A stretch of 64,000 bases of DNA from Candidatus Gracilibacteria bacterium CG17_big_fil_post_rev_8_21_14_2_50_48_13 (GCA_002783265.1 PFFG01000009.1:1-64000); one strand, 5' to 3'; counted from the stretch's first letter, positions 34,822 to 44,047 are shown. Numbers and translations are program-made. The notes: a model not told the origin generated them from the sequence alone.

Positions 34822-34848
34822 TTAGCACTCATAATTATAGAGTGCTAA
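34822..34848. promoter_or_regulatory. CIRCE operator (HrcA binding site) of dnaK
   Basis: TTAGCACTC, nine bases, GAGTGCTAA: an exact match to the CIRCE consensus. It lies 27 bases before the dnaK ATG and covers the -10, so HrcA binding should block initiation until heat shock. hrcA itself is not in this window. Confidence 0.95.
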
Positions 34849-34862
34849 ATTTTTATCGTCAA
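34834..34862 (-). promoter_or_regulatory. dnaK promoter overlapping CIRCE
   Basis: On the minus strand TTGACG (34862-34857), 17 bases, TATAAT (34839-34834). The -10 lies in the CIRCE centre and the -35 overlaps the last codons of dprA. Confidence 0.85.
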
Positions 34863-35944
34863 GTTCTCCTCAGAATATTTTTTATCCACCCCCCGGAAAC
34901 CCTTCTGACAAGACCTTGCACTTCGAGTTTTGTGAGCGCAGTGAGACACTCCCCCATGGGTATTTGAGCTGCATCTGCGATGTTAGTAGTACTCCGTGCC
35001 TGCTCATGAACAAAACGCAACAGCGGATGCATGGTACCGGACATAGGTTCATCCTTCCAATCTGTTTCTTTCGACATTCCTAATTCTACGAGGTCGGACG
35101 GTTTTTGCAAAACGTTGACCCTTCTTTCTTCCGGTAAGGAGAGGAGCCAGTTGCAGCCGATCGACATGGGCGAGAAAACGGAACCAGGTATGGCATACAC
35201 GCTCCGCCCAAGTTCGAGGGCTTCTTCTGCAGTATAGAGTGAACCGGATTTTTCACCGGCCTCCACAACCACCGTTGCCGAACTCACTGCAGCAATGAGG
35301 CGATTTCGCTGCGTAAAATGCCAAGGCCGCGGTTTGGTATACAATGGGTAGTCTGAGAGAAGTAATCCACCATGATCAATGATACGCTCGACTAAACGAT
35401 GATGCACCGCTGGATAACATCGATCAACACCCGTCCCTAACACGGCAACAGTTTTCCCGCCCGAAAGAACCGTTTGCTCATGAACATGCGCATCAACACC
35501 GTATGCAAGACCACTGACAGTGGCATACCCGCTTGCGACAACATGGGGAACCAAGCTCTCAATTACCATTTGGCCATAGGCCGTCATCCGACGCGCTCCG
35601 ACTATGGAAAGAAGATCTCCCTGTAAGAGGTCCACGTCCCCTCGACAATACACAACAAAAGGTGGCATTCTTGCCTCACGGATAGCCGTGGGAAGCAAGG
35701 CACCATAGAGAAGTACTATCTTGTGCTCTTGAAGATAGCGATATACGCGAAGAACCTGTAGCTTCCGATGAACCGCATACACCTGCTCCTTATCCAGTTC
35801 TTGCACACCAAGCGTACGAATTGCTTGAGGGAGCGTCTTCCAAAGTTGTTCAGCATCGCCCGACACATACTTCATAAGTGTTGCTAAATGGGCATGGCGC
35901 ATGCCAGGCAACAAATGAAGCGACGCAAGATACGCAGAGTGCAT
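34859..35944 (-). CDS. dprA: DNA processing protein DprA/Smf
   Basis: A 361-residue protein. An N-terminal helical region (1 to about 80) precedes the Rossmann-like DprA domain: LLSIVGARRMTAYGQ, SGLAYGVDAHVHEQ, VAVLGTGVDRCYP, RPWHFTQRNRLIAAVSSATVVVEAGEKSGSLYTAEEALELGRSVYAIPGS. A C-terminal winged helix (LLRFVHEQARSTTNIADAAQIPMG) is also typical. DprA loads RecA on incoming single strands during natural transformation, so it hints at DNA uptake. It begins 28 bases after rsmI. Confidence 0.92.
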   Translation of the reverse strand: MHSAYLASLHLLPGMRHAHLATLMKYVSGDAEQLWKTLPQAIRTLGVQELDKEQVYAVHRKLQVLRVYRYLQEHKIVLLYGALLPTAIREARMPPFVVYCRGDVDLLQGDLLSIVGARRMTAYGQMVIESLVPHVVASGYATVSGLAYGVDAHVHEQTVLSGGKTVAVLGTGVDRCYPAVHHRLVERIIDHGGLLLSDYPLYTKPRPWHFTQRNRLIAAVSSATVVVEAGEKSGSLYTAEEALELGRSVYAIPGSVFSPMSIGCNWLLSLPEERRVNVLQKPSDLVELGMSKETDWKDEPMSGTMHPLLRFVHEQARSTTNIADAAQIPMGECLTALTKLEVQGLVRRVSGGWIKNILRRT

Positions 35945-35950
35945 AGAAAA

Positions 35951-35981
35951 GAAAAAAGGCTAGCCCACAAGGCTAAATCCT
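35951..35981 (-). terminator. Terminator-like hairpin spanning the rsmI stop codon
   Basis: In the minus direction AGG-TTAGCC, a short loop, GGCTA-CCT then TTTTTT. The TAG of rsmI lies in the stem. dprA starts immediately after the T-run, so the site may attenuate dprA transcription and also serve as its C/T-rich start context. Confidence 0.55.
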
Positions 35982-36719
35982 CTTTTGTTTCTTATCAAGA
36001 TACTTGTCTCGTTTCTGTCGTTTTTCTTTAACAACAGCATCGTCATCAAAAGAAAACCCTTCTGCAGCGACGATGATGACAAATTCTCCCTTAAAAAGAT
36101 GCTCTTCTGAAAAAGAGGCACGCACCGCAGAAGGTAGACCGCGAAAGAATTGTTCATGACTTTTTGTCAGTTCCTTGGCAACAAGGATACTCCGGTCAGG
36201 GACATGCGCGACGAGCAGTTCCAGTGCATTGGCCAAACGATGCTTGGATTCATAGAAGACCTGCGTCCGTTTTTCTAAAGGTAGCTGGGAAAAAAACGAT
36301 GTTCTTCCCTTTTTTGCAGGTGGAAACCCGGAGTACACAAATTCCTGAATGGGAACACCACTCGCCATCAATGCAGTAAGAAAAGCACTCGCACCAGGAA
36401 TCGGCACCACAGGAATGTGCGCCTGCACACAGGCGCGAGACAGCATATGACCTGGATCAGAAATACCCGGTGTTCCCGCATCCGTCACATAGGCAAGCTG
36501 TTTACCTTCCTGCATCATACGCACCAGCTTTTCCACATCTTTTTTTGTGGAATGAGCATGGAATGCGATGCAGGAGGTGCGAATATCAAAATGCATGAGC
36601 AGTTTCGCCGTTTGCCTAGTATCTTCACAAACCACCGCATCAACCTCGCCTAAAATGCGTAATGCACGCATCGTTATATCTTCCAGATTTCCTATAGGAG
36701 TTGCGACAATGTAGAGCAT
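35973..36719 (-). CDS. rsmI: 16S rRNA C1402 ribose 2'-O-methyltransferase
   Basis: A 248-residue tetrapyrrole-methylase-fold protein. The family start LYIVATPIGNLEDITMRALRIL is exact, followed by CEDTRQTAKLL, VTDAGTPGISDPG and PIPGASAFLTALMASG, and VYSGFPPAKKGR. It transfers methyl from S-adenosylmethionine to the ribose of C1402 in 16S rRNA, aiding decoding. The C-terminus ends in a basic tail (KRQKRDKYLDKKQKRI). It starts 2 bases after the lamin-tail gene and precedes dprA, so the three form one unit. Confidence 0.94.
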   Translation of the reverse strand: MLYIVATPIGNLEDITMRALRILGEVDAVVCEDTRQTAKLLMHFDIRTSCIAFHAHSTKKDVEKLVRMMQEGKQLAYVTDAGTPGISDPGHMLSRACVQAHIPVVPIPGASAFLTALMASGVPIQEFVYSGFPPAKKGRTSFFSQLPLEKRTQVFYESKHRLANALELLVAHVPDRSILVAKELTKSHEQFFRGLPSAVRASFSEEHLFKGEFVIIVAAEGFSFDDDAVVKEKRQKRDKYLDKKQKRI

Positions 36720-36721
36720 CC

Positions 36722-38557
36722 TTACATTCCGGGGAAAAGGATTGCAGAAAGGCGCAAACTGAGGGCATCCATAAAGGCAGCAATCGGCTCAATCGCCCTT
36801 GGATCGCGTACGGCTACAATGCTTTCCACGGACCCTATTGCATAATTCGTTCGGACTGCACTCAAAACAACACCCGTCATAGATGCAAGATCGGGAACAG
36901 AAGATGTTGCCAGATCCACGGCTGCTCCAACCTTTGTGGTGTTTGATGCCTTTACGGTGGACACTAGTTTTGTGGTCGAATTTTTCGGTGTCTGCACACG
37001 AGCGGCATCCCCCGCATCAAAGGCAGGAAATGTATAGGAATGTGTCACTTTTACCGGCATAGCATCACCATACCGTAGCTGGAAAAACACTTCCCCTTGC
37101 ACTGGATTCTTTGGTAACCGAGCAGACCATTGACCATCTTTTGCAACAAAAGACGAGGCAAGAGTAACACCGTTTCCATCGAGTATATCAATAGTGTAGC
37201 CTGGCACAGATTTCCCCTGAAGGACAGCCACCGCATCTTCATAACCACCCTCAACAAAGAGAAGCTTGGAGACGCGATCTCCCACGGGCAAAAGATCGTC
37301 AATGCGGTAAGCGACGTTCTCGGCAGCGGGCGTCGGGATATCAGTCCATACAAAAGCAGGCTCTTCCTCTTGTGCATAGGGTGTTGCGCGCAGGAGTGAC
37401 ATATACGGACGTTTCGGTGCCATGAGAACGACCGTCACCGCATCAAGCTTTTCCTTGGCAAACCGGAGAGAAAACGTCACGGGTGTCGTTCGAGCAAGCA
37501 AGGAAGCAACCACTTTCTTGGACAAATCTATCCGCAAAAACTCTCCCGGTGCAAGTTGCCCTTCCTCTTCAAGAACCGAGCATGTTGTGCAAAATGTTTG
37601 TTGATCGGCACGTGTGTCGAGTTCTATACCTCGCAATGAGGCAGGTTTTGTACCACTCTGCTGAATTTCTACCCACCCAGTACGCCTCTCTCTATCAAGG
37701 TATATCTCGCTAATTTTCAAACCCGTATTTGCTTCAAAGGTGGCATTATCAGGCAAAGACGGGTCGACACGAAAAGAAATCTTCTGTGGTACCGTAGCCT
37801 GCCCCTCCCATTGCGCATAAAACCAATAGGTCACATAACTATCAACACGCAGAGGTTGATCATAGGTGAGTGCGTTTTCCACCGATCCTGAGGCACTACG
37901 AGAAAGAATAATTTTTGCACCTGGCATGTTGGCTTCGAAGGATGCTTTTTGTCCTGGTCGCAGTATGCCATTTTCTGGAATAGCACGGACCGTCAGTCGT
38001 TCCATACGATTTTCCGCCATCGGTGTTGGCACCGTCGCCTTCACCTCACAAAATCTCAGCTCATAGACATCGCAGTAGCGGGAAACCGACCCCCTCTCCT
38101 TCATCATCTCCCCCGTAAACTCCAACACATCCAATTCTTCATTGCCGCGGAGTAGTGCAATGCGATCACCGGAATCGACAATGGGAAGCTGCCCCTCCAG
38201 CACAACATACCCCATGGATGCAATACGCGTTCCAGAGGCAATAACGGCGCGCTTACCTGAAGCATTTTTCAGCACCAATCCCGACAAATCAATTGGCTCC
38301 TTTCCATAATTGTAGAGTTCCACAAACTCCTCCGAAGCCTTCGACCCTGAAGCGAATACTTCACTCACAATGACTGTCATGGAGGCAATAGGAACAGCCT
38401 CTGCAAGATCAACGGAGTGAGGAGCCGCAATGACCCCCTCATTGGGTGTTCCTGGAGTTGGTGTCGTCCAGGCCCATTCCTCTGCATGCGCGAGGGGTGC
38501 GAGCAAAAATGCTGACACGAGGACGAAACAAATATATGGGTAAGAAAAACGTCTCAT
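36722..38557 (-). CDS. Exported protein with lamin-tail domains
   Basis: A 611-residue protein with a signal peptide (1-25, FLLAPLAHAEE). Residues about 60-165 form a lamin tail domain (IVSEVFASGSKASEEFVELYNYGKEPIDLSG...). A second, weaker copy lies at about 280-350 (LKISEIYLDRERRTGWVEIQQSGTKPASLRG). A later stretch has Ig-like character (IDILDGNGVTLASSFVAKDGQW). The C-terminal threonine-rich region and short hydrophobic end may anchor it. Lamin-tail modules are common in secreted bacterial proteins next to nucleases or adhesins; here no enzyme is attached, so adhesion or a structural surface role is likely. Confidence 0.75.
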   Translation of the reverse strand: MRRFSYPYICFVLVSAFLLAPLAHAEEWAWTTPTPGTPNEGVIAAPHSVDLAEAVPIASMTVIVSEVFASGSKASEEFVELYNYGKEPIDLSGLVLKNASGKRAVIASGTRIASMGYVVLEGQLPIVDSGDRIALLRGNEELDVLEFTGEMMKERGSVSRYCDVYELRFCEVKATVPTPMAENRMERLTVRAIPENGILRPGQKASFEANMPGAKIILSRSASGSVENALTYDQPLRVDSYVTYWFYAQWEGQATVPQKISFRVDPSLPDNATFEANTGLKISEIYLDRERRTGWVEIQQSGTKPASLRGIELDTRADQQTFCTTCSVLEEEGQLAPGEFLRIDLSKKVVASLLARTTPVTFSLRFAKEKLDAVTVVLMAPKRPYMSLLRATPYAQEEEPAFVWTDIPTPAAENVAYRIDDLLPVGDRVSKLLFVEGGYEDAVAVLQGKSVPGYTIDILDGNGVTLASSFVAKDGQWSARLPKNPVQGEVFFQLRYGDAMPVKVTHSYTFPAFDAGDAARVQTPKNSTTKLVSTVKASNTTKVGAAVDLATSSVPDLASMTGVVLSAVRTNYAIGSVESIVAVRDPRAIEPIAAFMDALSLRLSAILFPGM

Positions 38558-38593
38558 GGAAAGTGCTTCAAAAATTCACCTCCAATGTAACAG

Positions 38594-38620
38594 AAAAAGC
38601 AGCGTCTGCAACGCCGCTTT
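38594..38620 (-). terminator. Terminator after the triple-hairpin membrane gene pair
   Basis: AAAGCAGCGT, a 5-base loop, ACGCCGCTTT, with AAAAA on the plus-strand 5' side giving the U-run in the minus direction. A second hairpin (TTGTTCG/CGAACAA, 38628-38647) sits between it and the stop codon. Confidence 0.8.
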
Positions 38621-38654
38621 CACCAGAATTGTTCGAAAAACCGAACAACAGAAT

Positions 38655-39683
38655 TTAGAGTGAGCCACCAATTGTGACGCCTACAATAGCCGAGGTCAGT
38701 GTATAGGCAGACATGGCCAAGACAATACCAATAATCACCAGCTGTAAGGTTTTCATCGCCTTTTCCCTCTTCTGTGCATCGTCACCACTAATCATCAGTT
38801 GAACTCCCGCGTATATAAGCATGATCATGGCAAGCAAGCCAAAGAAACCAAGGAAATAATTCGCAATATTAAAAGCTGTACTAATTCCCTGCTGTAAGTC
38901 AGGCTTCAAATCACCCGCGGAGGATCCATCAACCCGCAGTGGCACACTTCCATAGAACACACCCACAAAGGCCTTGTTCAGTAAAATGACCATTATACCC
39001 AGAACTGTTTTCACAATGCGCCCCCATGCCTCCTTGATTTTTTCTTCGTCGCCCCGTGCAAAAATAATGTTTAAACCAGCATACACAATGTAGATCAGAG
39101 CAATTCCCGCTAAAAACGAAAGTGCAAAATCCAGCAGTGGGAACACAATACGAGTCGCAAAATCAATAGAGGCCGTACGAATACCATCCGTTGAATCAAA
39201 CAAACTTAAGAGATTGGCGACATTCCGCTCACTCGTGTCTGGAGAAACAGCCTTAATGGCAAAGCTCGCCACATTCATAATCACAATACCCGCGATGATG
39301 TTAAAAATCGTTGTGGCCTGCTTCTTTGCGGTTTCCTCATTGTTCGATTCAAACACCATACGCATACCTGCCGCAATCACAAAGATCACCGCAACCATCG
39401 TGATGAGGGTAATAGCCAGAGACAGCAGATCTTCCAGGATTAAAAAGACACTGTCCGTATTTCCCCCATTCCCTGCTTGCGAAACCCGTGTATACAAGTC
39501 TGATAAAGGGTTTGCATTCACTCCCGTGGGAACATTTGTACTACTCGTACCGCCGCCATTTTGCACGCGATCGAGAAAACCCTTCGTCGAATTCAGCGGC
39601 TGCGCACTCGCCATACCAAAGGTCAGCATCAGACACAGGGTCGTCAGCAGTCCAACAAATTTGAAAGAAAAGAAGTTGCGCAT
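38655..39683 (-). CDS. Membrane protein with three VirB2/TrbC-like hairpins (A)
   Basis: A 342-residue protein with a signal peptide (1-27, TFGMASAQ) and an exported linker. Three helix-loop-helix units follow, near 80-145, 172-240 and 270-338. Each loop has a small residue, then charges: GMRMVFESNNEETAKKQ, GLNIIFARGDEEKIKEA, GVQLMISGDDAQKREKA. These loops match the single-hairpin protein at 48108 (GIQLITSRGDEKKQEEA), so the chain looks like a VirB2-type subunit triplicated. It is 8 bases downstream of a second triple-hairpin gene. Probably part of a pilus- or secretion-like machine; not a recognised VirB6. Confidence 0.7.
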   Translation of the reverse strand: MRNFFSFKFVGLLTTLCLMLTFGMASAQPLNSTKGFLDRVQNGGGTSSTNVPTGVNANPLSDLYTRVSQAGNGGNTDSVFLILEDLLSLAITLITMVAVIFVIAAGMRMVFESNNEETAKKQATTIFNIIAGIVIMNVASFAIKAVSPDTSERNVANLLSLFDSTDGIRTASIDFATRIVFPLLDFALSFLAGIALIYIVYAGLNIIFARGDEEKIKEAWGRIVKTVLGIMVILLNKAFVGVFYGSVPLRVDGSSAGDLKPDLQQGISTAFNIANYFLGFFGLLAMIMLIYAGVQLMISGDDAQKREKAMKTLQLVIIGIVLAMSAYTLTSAIVGVTIGGSL

Positions 39684-39691
39684 ACGTTCGG

Positions 39692-40618
39692 TTATGTCGA
39701 AGAAAAAGATCGCACGACCTCACCAATAATCGCCATAGACGAAAAGGTGATGATCACAGCAATAAGTGTTCCAATGAGAATATTTCGTGCAGTTTTGAGT
39801 TTCCCTTCGTCGCCCTGAGCGGTCACAAGAACGAAAGCGCCATACAGGAACATAAAAAAAGCTGCAGGAGCAAAAAAGGTGAGGAGGACGTTCGTTATAT
39901 TCGCAATGAGTGCATTTCCCTGGTCGACGGCTGCAAGCGAGGAACCGGTAAAAGGTGTCACTATAAAATCTGCAATCTGGACCACAAAGAGCCCAATACC
40001 AATCCAAACCAACTGTTGTCGTGATTTCGTTACATCCTTGTCCTGTGAAATCACCATCCGGTAACCTGTAATCATGACCAGGGCCACAGCTATGACCCAC
40101 AGGGCGTAGCGCATAACATCTATGACATTGCCAATCACCGGCTGAATCCCTGTCACGAGCTGACCTTCAAGGGTGCCGCCACTGGCAAAGTTTGCAGGGT
40201 TAAAAATATTGATGGCCTGATCACCAATACTCATCACAACAAACCCCACAATGGCATAGGCAAGCGCCGGGCGTTTTTTCTCGAGCAAATCTTCATTGGA
40301 GACATTCATCACAATTTGCGCGCCGATATACACAATGTAGACAATGGCAGCAAACTGCAGAATACGAAGAACAAGCTGCAGGACGTTACGCACCAGGGTG
40401 TCTGCCTGTTGCAGTCCCTGATCCGTTTGCGTCGAATCCGTCGCGTCCACGCTGGGCAGAACTGTTCGAATTGCATTCTCCCCAAGCACATTCACATTGA
40501 CCTGCCCGGTATTTTGCGCTTCTGCAGGCATCACGAAGAGCGTCGCTATCCCAAAGAAAACGGCCAAAAACGCTATATGTACCCAGGTTTGTTTTTTTGT
40601 GGTTCCCTTGCCTACCAT
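39692..40618 (-). CDS. Membrane protein with three VirB2/TrbC-like hairpins (B)
   Basis: A 308-residue protein, signal peptide 1-35 (LFVMPAEAQ). It has three helix-loop-helix units near 78-140, 160-220 and 230-300, with loops NVSNEDLLEKKRPA, SQDKDVTKSRQQ and TAQGDEGKLKTAR. Layout and loop pattern match protein A downstream; the two share little beyond this and are likely old paralogues. It is the first gene of the pair, 33 bases after a good promoter that overlaps the divergent queA start. The VirB2-like assignment rests on architecture. Confidence 0.7.
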   Translation of the reverse strand: MVGKGTTKKQTWVHIAFLAVFFGIATLFVMPAEAQNTGQVNVNVLGENAIRTVLPSVDATDSTQTDQGLQQADTLVRNVLQLVLRILQFAAIVYIVYIGAQIVMNVSNEDLLEKKRPALAYAIVGFVVMSIGDQAINIFNPANFASGGTLEGQLVTGIQPVIGNVIDVMRYALWVIAVALVMITGYRMVISQDKDVTKSRQQLVWIGIGLFVVQIADFIVTPFTGSSLAAVDQGNALIANITNVLLTFFAPAAFFMFLYGAFVLVTAQGDEGKLKTARNILIGTLIAVIITFSSMAIIGEVVRSFSST

Positions 40619-40650
40619 GAGAAGTTCTGGAAAATAAGAGCAATCGGTTC

Positions 40651-40679
40651 ATTATACCCCAAAAGCCTCCTGTGGACAA
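40651..40679 (-). promoter_or_regulatory. Promoter of the triple-hairpin gene pair
   Basis: On the minus strand TTGTCC (40679-40674), 17 bases, TATAAT (40656-40651), 32 bases before the ATG at 40618. The -35 lies inside the first codons of queA. Confidence 0.65.
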
Positions 40680-41760
40680 CAATCTCACCCCAAAACATCT
40701 TCTGCGCAGTAGCTATTCATTTCTCCTCCCTGAGGAATCTATTGCCCGTACTCCTACGACACCAAGGGATGCGAGCAGACTCATGGTTTTGCATTGCGGT
40801 GCAAAGAAACTGGAGCACAAATTCTTTTACGACCTTCCTTCCCTCCTCCCAGAAGGAACACTCATGGTCCGTAATAACTCCCAGGTTATACCCGCTCGAC
40901 TTCGCGTTCAGGGTGATAGTGGCTGGAGAGGAGAACTCTTTTTCCTCGAGCAGGAAGGTCCTCTGAAAGGCACATTTTTTGTACGACCGGGGAAAAAATT
41001 TCCTCTCCAAGAGACCGTGTCACTCCGAACCACACACGGTGTATATTTTTCTGTGCATGTACATGCCATGAAAGAGGGGGGTGAGCGTGTTCTTTCCTTT
41101 GATGTGCCTGAGGCCTACGATCATATTTTGAATTTTCTTGAAGCCCAGGGTGAGACCCCCTTCCCTCCGTATATCGGCAAAGTGGAAGACACAAAAGAAC
41201 TTCGCGAGCGGTATCAAACGGTGTACGCCGAGGAGCGGGGGTCCATTGCCGCGCCAACAGCTGGACTCCATTTTACCAAACGCGTCTTTGATGCGCTCGC
41301 AGAAAAACATATCTTCCCCCTGGATATAACCCTGCATGTGGGTGCAGGAACGTTTCTGCCCGTCAAAACCGACGATGTGCGCGAACACCGCATGCATAAA
41401 GAATACTACTCTCTCACAGAAGAGGCGGTGCGCACGCTGGACACGGCCTGGGAAAAACATGAACCCCTACTTGCCGTCGGTACCACATCCCTTCGGACTC
41501 TTGAACATCTCTGGAGAACCAAACAAACGGCAGAACACACAGCACTTTCAGGAACGACGGACATATTCATTCACCCGCCAGAAAGACCCGAATCTGCACA
41601 AATGCTCCTCACGAATTTTCATTTACCGGAAAGTACGCTCCTCATGCTCGTAGCTGCCTTTGCTGGCGACACGGAGTTTGTTCTTGACGCCTACAATACT
41701 GCCGTGCGCGAAGGGTACCGATTTTATAGTTTCGGTGACGCTATGCTCCTCCTTCCGTAG
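40672..41760 (+). CDS. queA: S-adenosylmethionine:tRNA ribosyltransferase-isomerase
   Basis: A 362-residue enzyme that attaches the epoxycyclopentane ring to preQ1 at tRNA position 34. Typical motifs: RDASRLMVLH, LLPEGTLMVRNNSQVIPARL, GSIAAPTAGLHFT, LDITLHVGAGTFLPVKTDDVREHRMHKEYY, TTSLRTLEHLW and LTNFHLPESTLLMLVAAFAG. The predicted start is GTG at 40672, giving FLLPEESIAR as the usual opening. With tgt at 61722 it shows that queuosine modification is made from imported or salvaged preQ1. It overlaps the convergent GtrA-GT2 gene by 20 bases. Confidence 0.94.
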   Translation: MDNNLTPKHLLRSSYSFLLPEESIARTPTTPRDASRLMVLHCGAKKLEHKFFYDLPSLLPEGTLMVRNNSQVIPARLRVQGDSGWRGELFFLEQEGPLKGTFFVRPGKKFPLQETVSLRTTHGVYFSVHVHAMKEGGERVLSFDVPEAYDHILNFLEAQGETPFPPYIGKVEDTKELRERYQTVYAEERGSIAAPTAGLHFTKRVFDALAEKHIFPLDITLHVGAGTFLPVKTDDVREHRMHKEYYSLTEEAVRTLDTAWEKHEPLLAVGTTSLRTLEHLWRTKQTAEHTALSGTTDIFIHPPERPESAQMLLTNFHLPESTLLMLVAAFAGDTEFVLDAYNTAVREGYRFYSFGDAMLLLP

Positions 41761-42970
41761 CCGTCGGCAAGTGGTATTTCCCCGTCCAGATGCCCATTTT
41801 AATGGTGGCCAGATCGCCCAAAGTGCGTAGAGCAGCTCGAACGGGTTGCACCCGCGAATTCGGCGAGTCAAACCAGGAAACAGGCAGTTCCTTCACGCGA
41901 TAATCCAGCACTTCCGCGAGGGCGAGCAGCTCCATATCAAAGCCAAATCCATCCACGCACATACGGGAAAAAATATCCTTTGCCGCCGCGTATTTCAGCA
42001 TTTTAAAACCACACTGCGTATCACGAATACCATCAATCAAAAAGATGGTAATGACAAAATTCGCGAGCCTGCTCAAAACAATACGGTGCCAGGGCTGTTT
42101 TTTTTCCACTTTGCTTGCCGCAAGATAGCGGGATCCGATCAAAATATCCACTTCCTCGATTTCATCCAGAAATCTATCCACTTCATGGATAGGTGTTGAA
42201 TTATCTGCATCCGTGAAGAGCACATACTCCCCCGTCGCACGCAAAACCCCCGTTCGCACAGCAGCGCCCTTACCCCGATTCACCCCTAGAGGAAGTACAC
42301 AAGCACGGTCTGAGAGATCGTGTGCAGCGATAAACCGTTCCACCACGGCAATGGTGCCATCCCGACTTCCATCATCCACCACAAGTAGTTCAAAGGCAAA
42401 ACTCTTGCCCTTCAAATAGCCCACCACTTCTGTCAGCGTTTCCTCAATGCGCGTTGCCTCGTTATACGCGGGTATAACAATAGAAAGAAGAATTTCCCGT
42501 CCTGAGGGTGCGGTCAGCCCTTTCGCCAACCTGCGTTCCTTGAAAGTCCAGTGTTTGGTCGCAAAAAAATTCCAGACAAGCACGAGAGCGGAAGTACACA
42601 GTTTTGCAATATAGGGCACCATATGCAAAAGCTGCACCAGGAAAAACATCAGAATCATGGTAAGGCCCAGACCGACAAGGTTCGTAATGAGAAATTTTAT
42701 GAACTGGCGCGTGGAGTTCTTGCGCGTACGCATGCGAAAGGTCCAGAGTTTATTGAGAAAAAAGCCATTGAGCACGGCGCTGAAAAAGGCAATGAGCACA
42801 AACACAAAAAGCAGTGGACTTGTGTGCGGATCAATCCCGGAGACCAATAACAGGAGCTGGAGAATTCCTACATCGATGAGTGTATTGAGCGTGCCAACCA
42901 GACAGAACTTTATAAACGTCGCGTTGGTAATATATGTATAGAGTTTCTGGACCATAAAGAAAAACACCAA
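41741..42970 (-). CDS. GtrA membrane domain fused to a family 2 glycosyltransferase
   Basis: A 409-residue protein. Residues 15-145 are a four-helix GtrA domain (FCLVGTLNTLIDVGILQLL, LNGFFLNKLWTFR, WNFFATKHWTFKERR). Residues 158-390 are a GT2 domain like dolichyl- or undecaprenyl-phosphate mannosyl/glucosyltransferases: LSIVIPAYNEATRIEETL, LVVDDGSRDGTI, NRGKGAAVRTGV, LFTDADNSTP and SRYLAASKVEKKQPWHRIVLSRLAN. It would make a polyprenyl-phosphate-sugar and help flip it. GtrA at the N-terminal side is the less common order. It follows mraY by 3 bases. Confidence 0.87.
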   Translation of the reverse strand: MVFFFMVQKLYTYITNATFIKFCLVGTLNTLIDVGILQLLLLVSGIDPHTSPLLFVFVLIAFFSAVLNGFFLNKLWTFRMRTRKNSTRQFIKFLITNLVGLGLTMILMFFLVQLLHMVPYIAKLCTSALVLVWNFFATKHWTFKERRLAKGLTAPSGREILLSIVIPAYNEATRIEETLTEVVGYLKGKSFAFELLVVDDGSRDGTIAVVERFIAAHDLSDRACVLPLGVNRGKGAAVRTGVLRATGEYVLFTDADNSTPIHEVDRFLDEIEEVDILIGSRYLAASKVEKKQPWHRIVLSRLANFVITIFLIDGIRDTQCGFKMLKYAAAKDIFSRMCVDGFGFDMELLALAEVLDYRVKELPVSWFDSPNSRVQPVRAALRTLGDLATIKMGIWTGKYHLPTATEGGA

Positions 42971-42973
42971 AAA

Positions 42974-44023
42974 TTAGGAAATACCCGTACCAATCAAACC
43001 AATAATGACACCCACAACGCCACACATAGCTCCCACGATCCAAAGTCGCATAACTACCGATGATTCAGGCCAACCAAGGGCTTCGAGATGATGATGAAAG
43101 GGAGCAATTTTGAAAATTTTTCGCCCGAAAAACTTTTTCGAAAAAATCTGCAGGGCGGAAGAAAGTGTCTCGATAACAAACACTGCTCCAATAACCGCAA
43201 GGACTAATGCGGAGTTTGTCAGCATCGCCACGACGCCAAGCGTTGCACCAAGAGAAATAGCCCCCGTATCACCCATGTAAAATTTTGCTGGCGATATATT
43301 ATGCCAAAGAAAACTCACGATTGCACCAACGACAACGGCACAGAAGGCCGCAAGCACCTCCTTACCCTGTGCATAGGCAATGACACCAAAGGCAGTATAC
43401 GCCATGCAAAGAAGTCCCGCTGCAAGACCATCCAGCCCATCTGTAATATTTACTGCATTGGCTGAAGCAATGATAATAAACATAAAGAGCGGAATATACC
43501 AAAACCCAATGGTAAAATCTCCCACCCGAGGAATATGAATGACGTCCCAACCGAGACGCACATGAAACCAGTACGCCGCCGCACCAGAAAAGAGCAGCAG
43601 GAGGAGCATTTTAGGCTTTACCGCAAGCCCCTTCGTCTTACCCAGCCCCTTAATATTAAACCAGTCGTCCACAATGCCTAATAAGCCCGTCACGACTAAG
43701 GCAAAAAGCGGCAGGTACATTTCATCTCGCTGTAAAATCGATCGTTCAAGGACACCTGTGAGCGAGAGCAAACGGGAGATCAGCACCACCAGAAGTGTTG
43801 TTCCCCAAATGAGGACACCACCCATGGTCGGAGTTCCTACCTTATTTTTATGGAGCAAATTAAACACGGAGGCCTTTTCCCCCGTCGTAGCATTTTCCCG
43901 GAGATTCTTCCCCAGTTTAAAACGGCGCAAAAACGCTATCCAGTACGGTGCTAAAAACATGGAGAGAATAAAGCTCAGCGCCCCGTATCCGAAGATAAAC
44001 ACGAGGTCAGGTACGTACTGCAT
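42974..44023 (-). CDS. mraY: Phospho-N-acetylmuramoyl-pentapeptide transferase
   Basis: A 349-residue, ten-helix enzyme that moves phospho-MurNAc-pentapeptide onto undecaprenyl phosphate, the first membrane step of peptidoglycan synthesis. Motifs: NKVGTPTMGGVLIW, GLLGIVDDWFNIKGLGKTKGL (the aspartate pair), NAVNITDGLDGLAAGL, FYMGDTGAISLGATLG and IFKIAPFHHHLEALGWPES. It lies between the VirD4-like ATPase and the GtrA-GT2 gene. With murB and the flippase it implies the cell makes its own wall. Confidence 0.95.
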   Translation of the reverse strand: MQYVPDLVFIFGYGALSFILSMFLAPYWIAFLRRFKLGKNLRENATTGEKASVFNLLHKNKVGTPTMGGVLIWGTTLLVVLISRLLSLTGVLERSILQRDEMYLPLFALVVTGLLGIVDDWFNIKGLGKTKGLAVKPKMLLLLLFSGAAAYWFHVRLGWDVIHIPRVGDFTIGFWYIPLFMFIIIASANAVNITDGLDGLAAGLLCMAYTAFGVIAYAQGKEVLAAFCAVVVGAIVSFLWHNISPAKFYMGDTGAISLGATLGVVAMLTNSALVLAVIGAVFVIETLSSALQIFSKKFFGRKIFKIAPFHHHLEALGWPESSVVMRLWIVGAMCGVVGVIIGLIGTGIS

Positions 44024-44047
44024 AGGGCCGACCGAAAAAGGATAAAC

